From assembly GCA_035280025.1 (NCBI GenBank), contig DATEGT010000086.1:1-20006 (forward strand): a stretch of 20,006 nt of DNA. The letters run 5' to 3'. This document shows positions 14,767-20,006 of the stretch, in pieces. Source of the DNA: VBDM01 sp035280025. GTDB taxonomy: Bacteria; Pseudomonadota; Gammaproteobacteria; Burkholderiales; SG8-39. The translations under genes and the position numbers were made by a program. Each line of letters begins with the position of its first letter. Within the stretch, counting starts at the first letter, position 1. The notes under the pieces are model-generated. The model was given only the letters and a program-made list of their open reading frames with translations. It did not search any database and was not told the origin of the DNA.

Positions 14767-15588
14767 TCATGCGGACCGCGCGGCGAGCCCCAGATCCTCC
14801 CGGATCGGCTTGCCCGGGTAGTGGAACGCGATCGGCCCGTCGGGCCGCGCGTGCATGAACTGGAACACGTAAGGATCCTTCGAGCCGAGTATCTCCTCGG
14901 GCGTGCCTTCGCCCGCGACGACGCCGTCGGCGATCACGTAGACGTAGTCGACCAGCTTCACCGCCTCGCTCACGTCGTAGCTCACCACGATCGAGGTCGC
15001 GCCCAGCGCGTCGTTCAGCTTGCGGATGAGATCGGCGATGACGTTGATCGAGATCGGATCGAGTCCGCCGAAAGGCTCGTCGTACATCGCGAGCATGGGG
15101 TCGGCGGCGATCGCGCGGGCGAGCGCCACGCGGCGCGACATGCCGCCGGAGAGCTCGTTCGGCGCCAGCGCGTGCGTGCCGCGCAACCCCACCGCCTGCA
15201 GCTTCATGAGCACGATCCGGCGCAGGACGCTCTCGGGCAGGTCGCGGTGGTGCTCGCGCATCGGGAACGCGATGTTCTCGTACACGCTCATGTCGGTGAA
15301 CAGCCCGCCCGCCTGGAACATCATCCCCATCTTGCGGCGCAGCGCGTAGAGCGCGCGCGTGCCGAGCTCGTGGACCACCTGCCCGTCGACCCTGACCGTG
15401 CCGCGCTCGGGCTTCGCCTGCCCGCCGATCAGGCGCAATAGGGTCGATTTTCCGGAGCCGCTCGCGCCGAGGATCGCCACCACCTTGCGCCGCGGGATCC
15501 TCAGGCTCAGGCCCTTGAAGAGCTTGCGCGGGCCGTAGGAGAACTCAAGGCCCGAGATCTCGACGAGGCTGTCGCTCGATTCCGCCAC
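14767..15588 (-). CDS. ABC transporter ATPase, MlaF-like (phospholipid transport family)
   Basis: This is 273 residues with a complete ABC fold: Walker A GASGSGKST (41-49), a Q-loop region MMFQAGGLFTDMSVYENIAFP (89-109) very characteristic of MlaF, signature LSGGM (146-150), and Walker B LAMYDE (166-171) with the catalytic Glu. MlaF drives retrograde phospholipid transport with the permease MlaE and the periplasmic MlaD. The switch (H-loop) histidine is replaced by Tyr204 (SYDV instead of SHDV; codon TAC). The start is a GTG two bases after the thiolase stop, so the genes are coupled. No mlaE, mlaD, mlaC or mlaB follows; the gene ends 44 bases from the convergent tctC gene. It could be a paralogue or may work with a permease encoded elsewhere. 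Confidence 0.85.
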   Translation of the reverse strand: MAESSDSLVEISGLEFSYGPRKLFKGLSLRIPRRKVVAILGASGSGKSTLLRLIGGQAKPERGTVRVDGQVVHELGTRALYALRRKMGMMFQAGGLFTDMSVYENIAFPMREHHRDLPESVLRRIVLMKLQAVGLRGTHALAPNELSGGMSRRVALARAIAADPMLAMYDEPFGGLDPISINVIADLIRKLNDALGATSIVVSYDVSEAVKLVDYVYVIADGVVAGEGTPEEILGSKDPYVFQFMHARPDGPIAFHYPGKPIREDLGLAARSA

Positions 15589-15590
15589 GG

Positions 15591-16919
15591 CTACTCGCTC
15601 TGCAGCAAGGCCACGGAGCCGAGGCCGCCGTCGGCGCAGATGCTCACCACGGCGCGGCTGCCCTTCGGCATCGCCGCGAGCTCCTTCACCGCCTGCGACA
15701 GGATGCGCGCGCCGGTCGCGCCGAAGGGATGTCCGAGCGCGACCGATCCGCCGTGCGGATTGAGGCGCTCCCAGGGAAAGCTGCCAAGGTCCGCCTCCAC
15801 GCCGGCCTTGTCGCGGCGGAAGCTCGCGCTTTCCAGCGCCGCCACGTTGCACAGCACCTGGGCGGCGAAGGCTTCATGGATCTCCCACAGCGCGACGTCG
15901 GCGTAGCCGAGCCGGTTGCGCGCCAGCATGCGCGGGATCGCGTAGGCGGGCGCCATCAGCAGGCCCTCGTGAAAGATGTCTACCGCGGCGACTTCCCAGT
16001 CGACCAGCCGCGCGCGCGGGACCGATCCGGGCAGGCGCTTCAGCCCCGCGCCGGTCGCGACCCACACGCCTGCGGCGCCGTCGGTGAGCGGCGAGGAATT
16101 GCCCGCGGTGATCGTGCCATTGCCGCTCTTGCGGTCGAACGCCGGCTGCAGCTTCGCGAGCTTCTCCAGGCCGGTGTCGGCGCGCGGAAAGCCGTCGCGC
16201 CTGGCCTCGCCGACCGGCACGACGAGATCGTCGAAGAATCCGGCCTTCTGTCCCGCGATCGCCTTCTCGTGGCTCGCAAGCGCGATCTTGTCCTGCGGCT
16301 CGCGGGCGATGCTCCAGGTCCTGGCCATCTCCTCGCAATGCTCGCCCATGCTCTTGCCGGTCGCGCGGTTCTTCACTTCCATGACGTGCAGGCGGACGTC
16401 GCGCGCCTTGAGGCTGCCCAGCGCGGCGAGCCGCTGCGCCGCCGACCGCGACTGGCTCAGGCGCCTCAGCCAATCGGAGAGATTCTGCGAGAGTCCGACC
16501 TGCACCCGGCTCATGCACTCGACGCCGCCCGCGAGAGCGAGCTCCCTGCCCCCGTGCCCGAGCATTCCCGCGGCCTCGAACGCCGCCACCATGCTGGTCG
16601 AGCAGGCGAGAACGGTGGAGAACGCCGGAATCGTCTGGTCGAGCCCCGCCTCGATCTGGACCTCGCGCGCGATGTTGGAGTAGTGGAGGTTGGGAATCAC
16701 CGTGCCCCAGGCGAGCAGGTCGGGGCGCACGCCTTCGCGCGCGATTCCCGCGCCCGCCCGCGGGACTTGTCCCGGCGCGAGCGTCTCGAGCCGCGTCATC
16801 GCGCGTATCACGGGCGCCGACATTTCGATCGCGCCGAGGCGCGCGAGAGGACCGTCGACGCGCGCGAACGGCGTGCGCAGGCCCGACGCGAGCCAGAGAT
16901 CGGGGAGGCTGGAGCTCAA
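15591..16919 (-). CDS. Thiolase family protein (acetyl-CoA acyltransferase)
   Basis: This is about 442 residues. Thiolases cleave or form beta-ketoacyl-CoA in the cytoplasm. The N-terminal strand is LWLASGLRTPFARVDG. The nucleophile cysteine lies in STVLACSTSMVAAFEAAG (about residue 106), the active-site histidine in NPHGGSVALGHPFGATGAR, and the second cysteine in SICADGGLGSVALL. A NExF-type element is present as IHEAFAAQ. The length and the ACSTS motif resemble the trifunctional FadI-type or acetyl-CoA acetyltransferase groups more than classical FadA. Start choice is uncertain: TTG at 16919 fits the family length, while TTG at 16988 adds 23 low-complexity residues; neither has a good ribosome site. 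It overlaps translationally with the MlaF-like gene (2-base gap) and is divergent from msrB. No hydratase/dehydrogenase gene is adjacent. Confidence 0.85.
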   Translation of the reverse strand: MSSSLPDLWLASGLRTPFARVDGPLARLGAIEMSAPVIRAMTRLETLAPGQVPRAGAGIAREGVRPDLLAWGTVIPNLHYSNIAREVQIEAGLDQTIPAFSTVLACSTSMVAAFEAAGMLGHGGRELALAGGVECMSRVQVGLSQNLSDWLRRLSQSRSAAQRLAALGSLKARDVRLHVMEVKNRATGKSMGEHCEEMARTWSIAREPQDKIALASHEKAIAGQKAGFFDDLVVPVGEARRDGFPRADTGLEKLAKLQPAFDRKSGNGTITAGNSSPLTDGAAGVWVATGAGLKRLPGSVPRARLVDWEVAAVDIFHEGLLMAPAYAIPRMLARNRLGYADVALWEIHEAFAAQVLCNVAALESASFRRDKAGVEADLGSFPWERLNPHGGSVALGHPFGATGARILSQAVKELAAMPKGSRAVVSICADGGLGSVALLQSE

Positions 16920-17020
16920 GCCTTCGATTGTAAGGCCTGCCGCCCCCCGCCGACCAACGCGGGCAGAGGAATCTTCGGGTGGAAGCAACGGTCTATACTG
17001 GACCCCTACGGAGGTGATGA

Positions 17021-17584
17021 ATGGATCGTCGCGACTGGTTGAGAGGTTTGACCGCCTTGTCCCTCGCGGGTTTCGCCCGGGCCGGGCTGGGACAGAAGCC
17101 GGGGAGAGGAACCGTGAAAGTGGAAGACCTGCAGAAGAACTGGAAGACGCTGCTCGCCGACGGCGCGGAGGTGGCGACCAGCATGGAGCCGCTCAGGGTC
17201 GCGGACGCCGAGTGGAAGAAGCGCCTCTCGCCGGCAGCCTACGACGTCCTGCGGCACGAAGGCACCGAGCGCGCGGGAACGAGCCCGCTCGATCACGAGA
17301 AGCGCCCGGGCGTGTTCGTATGCGCCGGCTGCAGCCTGCCGCTGTTCTCCTCCGGGATGAAATTCGACAGCGGCACCGGCTGGCCGAGCTTCTTCACCAC
17401 CATCCCGGGCGTTTTCGGCACCTCGGTGGACCGCAAGCTCTTCATGCAGCGCACCGAGTACCACTGCGTTCGCTGCGGCGGGCATCACGGGCACGTGTTC
17501 GACGACGGCCCCGAGCCCACGGGGCTGCGCTACTGCAACAACGGCGTCGCGCTGCGCTTCATTCCCAAGACGGGCAAGGCCTAG
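17021..17584 (+). CDS. msrB: Peptide-methionine (R)-S-oxide reductase, exported MsrB
   Basis: This is 187 residues. MsrB reduces methionine-R-sulfoxide in proteins. The domain covers about 60-183. It has zinc-binding pairs CAGC (101-104) and CVRC (149-152), the substrate loop SGTGWPSFF (117-125), HHGHVFDDGP (155-164), and catalytic Cys172 in GLRYCNNGVALRF. Ahead of it is an N-terminal leader beginning MDRRDWLRGL with a short hydrophobic stretch. This resembles a twin-arginine signal, so repair of periplasmic proteins is likely. The ATG has a strong ribosome site (GGAGGTGATGA). A TATACT -10-like hexamer lies at 16994-16999, without a good -35. The gene stands alone, divergent from the thiolase and convergent with the MHYT gene. 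No msrA is in the window. Confidence 0.92.
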   Translation: MDRRDWLRGLTALSLAGFARAGLGQKPGRGTVKVEDLQKNWKTLLADGAEVATSMEPLRVADAEWKKRLSPAAYDVLRHEGTERAGTSPLDHEKRPGVFVCAGCSLPLFSSGMKFDSGTGWPSFFTTIPGVFGTSVDRKLFMQRTEYHCVRCGGHHGHVFDDGPEPTGLRYCNNGVALRFIPKTGKA

Positions 17585-17590
17585 CGGGGC

Positions 17591-17625
17591 CGGAAAAAGG
17601 AAAAGCCGCGGGAGCTCCGCGGCTT
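17591..17625 (-). terminator. Rho-independent terminator for the MHYT gene (may act on both strands)
   Basis: A perfect 9-bp stem AAGCCGCGG / CCGCGGCTT (17603-17611 with 17617-17625) has a five-base loop. On the minus strand it is followed by TTTTCCTTTTT, so it best serves the MHYT gene ending at 17661. The plus strand lacks a T run, but the stem lies 18 bases after the msrB stop and could also slow transcription there. Confidence 0.8.
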
Positions 17626-17660
17626 CGCCCGACGCGGGGACCGTCGTCCCCGAGATCCTT

Positions 17661-18401
17661 CTAGAGGTCGGCGGTCAGGGTACGCTGCGACCTCCACACG
17701 TTGTAGACCAGCAGCAGCGTGAGGATCACCGCGGTGACGCCGAACACCGAGTAGGCCAGATTCTCGGGCGACAGCGAGATCACGCTGCTGTCCAAGGTGA
17801 CGCCCTTGGTGGGCTCGAGCGTCAGTGCGTACATGCCGGTGTAGTGCATCCCGCACACCGCGATCCCCATCACCAGGGCGCTGCCGAAGCGCTGCAGATT
17901 GCCGCGCAGGTTGAACGCGAGCCACAGCGCGACCGTCGCAGCCACCACTGCGATCGCAATCGACGCCCAGAACAGGGTCGGGTCGTAGCTGATCTTGGCG
18001 GGCATGATCAGCGCCGCCATTCCGGTGTAGTGCATCAGGGCCACGCCCAGCCCCGTGAGCACGCCGCCGAGGGGCAGGTTCAGCGGCCCGCCGTCGCTGC
18101 GGCCCACGATGAACAGTCCGACGGCGGGCGCAAGAATCGCGAGGACCAGGGACGTGAACGTCAGAAGCGGATCGTAGGCCACCGGAATGCCCAGGTCGGC
18201 CGCGTTCATCCCGATGAAATGCATCGACCAGATCGCGCCGCCGCCCACCGCAGTCGAAGCGCCGAGGACCGCTCCGACGATGCCCCCCCAGCTACGCGCC
18301 TGGGGGATCGCGATCGCGAGCTGCAGGGCGGTGTAGGAACCGAATACCGAGATCACGAAGGACAGGGCGACCAGGAACGGTTCGTAGTGAATAGTGTTCA
18401 T
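17661..18401 (-). CDS. MHYT-domain integral membrane sensor protein
   Basis: This is 246 residues, about seven membrane helices, made only of the MHYT domain. It has the three repeated signature motifs: MHFIGM (60-65), MHYTGM (123-128) and MHYTGM (185-190). MHYT domains are proposed to bind copper near the outer membrane face and to sense a gas such as O2, CO or NO; they are usually fused to GGDEF/EAL or histidine kinase outputs. Here there is no output domain, only a short basic tail (VWRSQRTLTADL). The ATG has GGAGGAATCTAG upstream. It lies 90 bases downstream of the ACT-V4R gene on the same strand, so the two may be co-transcribed. It ends before a strong hairpin terminator. Confidence 0.92.
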   Translation of the reverse strand: MNTIHYEPFLVALSFVISVFGSYTALQLAIAIPQARSWGGIVGAVLGASTAVGGGAIWSMHFIGMNAADLGIPVAYDPLLTFTSLVLAILAPAVGLFIVGRSDGGPLNLPLGGVLTGLGVALMHYTGMAALIMPAKISYDPTLFWASIAIAVVAATVALWLAFNLRGNLQRFGSALVMGIAVCGMHYTGMYALTLEPTKGVTLDSSVISLSPENLAYSVFGVTAVILTLLLVYNVWRSQRTLTADL

Positions 18402-18436
18402 CTAGATTCCTCCATTCTTTCGTATCTCAAACATAA

Positions 18437-18483
18437 CCTTAGGGCTGACGGCTAAGACCACGCTTTGCATCGTGTGACTAAGG
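18437..18483. repeat. Nested inverted repeat between the ACT-V4R and MHYT genes
   Basis: ACCTTAG (18437-18443) pairs with CTAAGGT (18477-18483). CACG and CGTG pair inside the interval, and a further CTAAG copy lies between them. It lies in the 90-base leader of the MHYT gene. It could be a transcript structure or an operator; its function is unknown. Confidence 0.4.
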
Positions 18484-18491
18484 TCGTGAAA

Positions 18492-19160
18492 TTATAGATC
18501 GTATTGGATCTTGAAACTACACCGTGTTCCCCCTCTCGCCTTGCAGGAAACTCCGGCCACCTTGCTGTTGGCCGTCAGAGGCCCGGCGTCGAGAAACCCC
18601 TGCATGAAGCCCGCGAGGAAGTCGCAGCAGGCCGTGCCGCCGGAGCAGAGCGGGCTGTCCGGAAAGTGCACCTCGGTGTCGGTCGCCTCCACCTTGCCGA
18701 TCCCTTCGAGCGCTGGGACGAGCGTCCGCTTCAAGGCGGTGGGCATCTTGAGCGGGCTGCCGAACGACCACTCCTTCTCGTAGCAGTAGGCGCCGATTTT
18801 CTTTCCCGCCTGGAGCAGCTCCGCGTCCCTCGCATCCGCGCCGAAGGATTCGGCGTACGCGGGCACCAGGGCTCGGATGTCGGGAAACCTCTCGGCGATT
18901 TCCTTGACGGTCGGGGCCGGGCCGGAGGCGGCAATGTCCAGGCCCGCGAGGCTGAACTCGGCGCCGAGGCTCTTGATTTCCGCGGCGAGCTTGCTCCGGT
19001 CGATCTGCGGCGCGTCGAGATTTATCCTGACGAGCTTTCCGCCCGAAGCGGAGTCCACCAGCTGCTGGCCCTTCAGGGCATAGCCCTTTCGAACCAGGAA
19101 AGCCGATATCCGCGCCAGAGCGCCGCTCTTGTCGGCGCCGCTTATTGTGATGGTGACCAT
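18492..19160 (-). CDS. ACT-domain / V4R-domain protein (putative small-molecule sensor)
   Basis: This is 222 residues, soluble. Residues 1-75 look like an ACT domain (MVTITISGADKSGALARISAFLVRKG, a beta-alpha start with the Gly-containing turn). From about 85 on it resembles the V4R (4-vinyl reductase) domain, ending with FLAGFMQGFLDAG, VAGVSCKARGGTRCSFKI. V4R domains are found in BchJ and in regulators that bind hydrocarbons or aromatic compounds. The region also holds a cysteine cluster PLCSGGTACCDF, which together with the C-terminal Cys pair could bind metal. ACT domains bind amino acids or other small ligands. The ATG has GGGAG about seven bases upstream. It precedes the MHYT gene on the same strand. 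No DNA-binding or kinase domain is present. The ACT call is firmer than V4R. Confidence 0.75.
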   Translation of the reverse strand: MVTITISGADKSGALARISAFLVRKGYALKGQQLVDSASGGKLVRINLDAPQIDRSKLAAEIKSLGAEFSLAGLDIAASGPAPTVKEIAERFPDIRALVPAYAESFGADARDAELLQAGKKIGAYCYEKEWSFGSPLKMPTALKRTLVPALEGIGKVEATDTEVHFPDSPLCSGGTACCDFLAGFMQGFLDAGPLTANSKVAGVSCKARGGTRCSFKIQYDL

Positions 19161-19337
19161 TCTTTCGCTCCCGCGCGCTTAATATGCAACTTCCGTGCCC
19201 AAATGGGTAGGCCTAAAGCGGCAAAACCTGCCGTGTAACGGCTGCAACGGCGCTTACTAGGCGTTACGCGCTCCCGGTCAACACGCGGGATCCGCGGGCC
19301 GTTCTTCGGGTCGTATGACCAAGAAAAGGAGCGAACC
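19161..19337. promoter_or_regulatory. Divergent intergenic region between ACT-V4R and glycine-zipper genes
   Basis: These 177 bases should hold promoters for both directions. A spaced inverted repeat GTAACG / CGTTAC (19235-19240 and 19262-19267) and a direct repeat AACGGC (two copies nine bases apart, near 19237) are visible. I cannot assign -10/-35 elements with confidence. Confidence 0.35.
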
Positions 19338-19697
19338 ATGAAAGCCATCGGATTCCTGAGCATCGTCTGCGCGCTCGCCGCGGCCACCCCGGCCTTCGCT
19401 CACGAAGGTTGGTACGGGCGCCCGCACTTCGTCCACCCGGGCCACCGCGTCGTCGTCGTGAGACCTCCGATCTTCGCGCCGCGGCCCGTGGTCGTGGTCA
19501 GGCCGGCCCCCGTCTACTATGCGCCGGCGCCCGTGTATTACGCGGCGCCCGCCTATCCGGAGCCGGTCGTGGCCGCAACGGTCGGCGGCGCGATCGCCGG
19601 CGCGGCGATCGGAGCCATCGCGAGCAACGGAAGGCCCGGCGCGATCGCGGCGGGCTCCGTGATAGGAGCGGTCGTCGGCAACGGTCTCGCACGCTGA
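19338..19697 (+). CDS. Secreted proline/valine/tyrosine-rich protein with a glycine-zipper C-terminus
   Basis: This is 119 residues with a clear signal peptide (cleavage after PAFA, near residue 21). The middle is low complexity: two VVVVRP copies, two APVYYA copies and many prolines. Residues about 82-116 form a glycine zipper (GGAIAGAAIGAIAS and GSVIGAVVGNG), a motif common in outer-membrane lipoproteins and envelope proteins. There is no lipobox cysteine. The ATG has AAGGAG six bases upstream, and a strong terminator follows. A structural or stress role in the envelope is plausible, but no specific function can be named. Confidence 0.88.
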   Translation: MKAIGFLSIVCALAAATPAFAHEGWYGRPHFVHPGHRVVVVRPPIFAPRPVVVVRPAPVYYAPAPVYYAAPAYPEPVVAATVGGAIAGAAIGAIASNGRPGAIAAGSVIGAVVGNGLAR

Positions 19698-19714
19698 CGC
19701 CGGATCGTCACGGC

Positions 19715-19740
19715 AAAAGTCCGCCTGCCGGCGGACTTTT
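19715..19740 (+). terminator. Rho-independent terminator after the glycine-zipper gene
   Basis: A perfect 11-bp stem AAAAGTCCGCC / GGCGGACTTTT with a TGCC loop ends in a T run, 18 bases after the stop codon of the preceding gene. It is palindromic with an A-run on the other arm, so it could act on both strands. Confidence 0.9.
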
Positions 19741-19785
19741 CATTTGCAGCCCGGGTAGCGAAGCATCGAACCGTACAATGGCGCG

Positions 19786-20006
19786 GTGTCTTCTGCGCCT
19801 CCCTACTCGGACCTCACGCCCGACGCAGTGCTCGACGCTCTGGCGAGCGCGGGTTTCGTCGGCGACGGGCGGCTGCTCGCTCTGAACAGCTACGAGAACC
19901 GCGTCTATCAGGTCTGGCTCGAGGACGGCGGGCAGGCCTCGGTGGTCGCCAAGTTCTACCGCCCCGGGCGCTGGAGCGAAGCGCAGATTCTCGAAGAGCA
20001 CGCCTT
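19786..20006 (+). CDS. srkA: SrkA/YihE-like stress-response Ser/Thr protein kinase, N-terminal part
   Basis: Only the first 73 residues are in the window. The reading starts at a GTG (19786) and runs off the right edge. The sequence PYSDLTPDAVLDALASAGF, LLALNSYENRVYQVWLEDG and VVAKFYRPGRWSEAQILEEH is highly characteristic of SrkA (YihE/RdoA family). This aminoglycoside-phosphotransferase-fold kinase counters stress-induced cell death and responds to envelope and oxidative stress. The nucleotide-binding lysine is in VVAKFYRP. An ATG at 19778 is in another frame and is not used. The gene lies 45 bases after the terminator of the glycine-zipper gene. Confidence 0.85.
   Translation, partial: MSSAPPYSDLTPDAVLDALASAGFVGDGRLLALNSYENRVYQVWLEDGGQASVVAKFYRPGRWSEAQILEEHA

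Overview
The window is GC-rich, gene-dense DNA. It looks like a heterotrophic or facultatively respiring betaproteobacterium (Burkholderiales/Rhodocyclales-like). The pointers are TRAP and Bug-type (TctC) solute receptors, many small catabolic operons, an SrkA-type kinase and periplasmic c-type cytochromes. This placement is an inference; no rRNA, tRNA or other phylogenetic marker is present. I saw no mobile element, CRISPR array or tRNA.

Layout. (1) 1-2580, minus: a TRAP transporter, dctP-dctQ-dctM, with dctM cut by the left edge. (2) 2653-3684, minus: a UbiA/MenA-like prenyltransferase. (3) 3852-6088: a redox island. A small cytochrome c and a NapC/NirT-type tetraheme quinol dehydrogenase run on the plus strand. 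They converge on an octaheme cytochrome of the hydroxylamine oxidoreductase (HAO) family on the minus strand. (4) 6089-6408: a long upstream region holding what reads as the decayed C-terminus of a [NiFe]-hydrogenase large subunit, overlapping the HAO start, and a palindrome also found upstream of the cytochrome c gene. (5) 6409-8243, minus: a small membrane protein, a VOC-fold protein and a fumarylacetoacetase-family hydrolase. (6) 8352-9701, plus: a class III (beta-alanine:pyruvate-like) aminotransferase. (7) 9709-13706, minus: a lone molybdenum hydroxylase large subunit followed by an exported amidohydrolase. A TctC receptor lies divergent to them. (8) 14767-16919, minus: a thiolase and an MlaF-like ABC ATPase. 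(9) 17021-17584, plus: an exported methionine sulfoxide reductase B. (10) 17661-19160, minus: an ACT-V4R protein and an MHYT membrane sensor. (11) 19338 onward, plus: a glycine-zipper protein with a strong terminator, then the start of an SrkA/YihE-like kinase.

How the genes may work together. In the redox island, the tetraheme NapC/NirT protein would pass electrons between the quinone pool and the periplasm. The small cytochrome c and the octaheme protein are its likely partners in hydroxylamine or nitrite chemistry. The direction of that chemistry cannot be read from sequence alone. Two near-identical palindromes (16 of 17 bases) flank the island, one at each promoter side, and suggest one shared regulator. 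The rest of the window is mainly uptake and catabolism (TRAP, Bug receptor, FAH/VOC, aminotransferase, amidohydrolase, Mo hydroxylase, thiolase) plus envelope and stress functions (MlaF-like, MsrB, glycine zipper, SrkA).

The most notable points are the hydrogenase relic at the HAO start, the paired palindromes, a CX3CH heme motif in the NapC-like protein, an H-loop His-to-Tyr change in the MlaF-like ATPase, and the ACT-V4R/MHYT pair.
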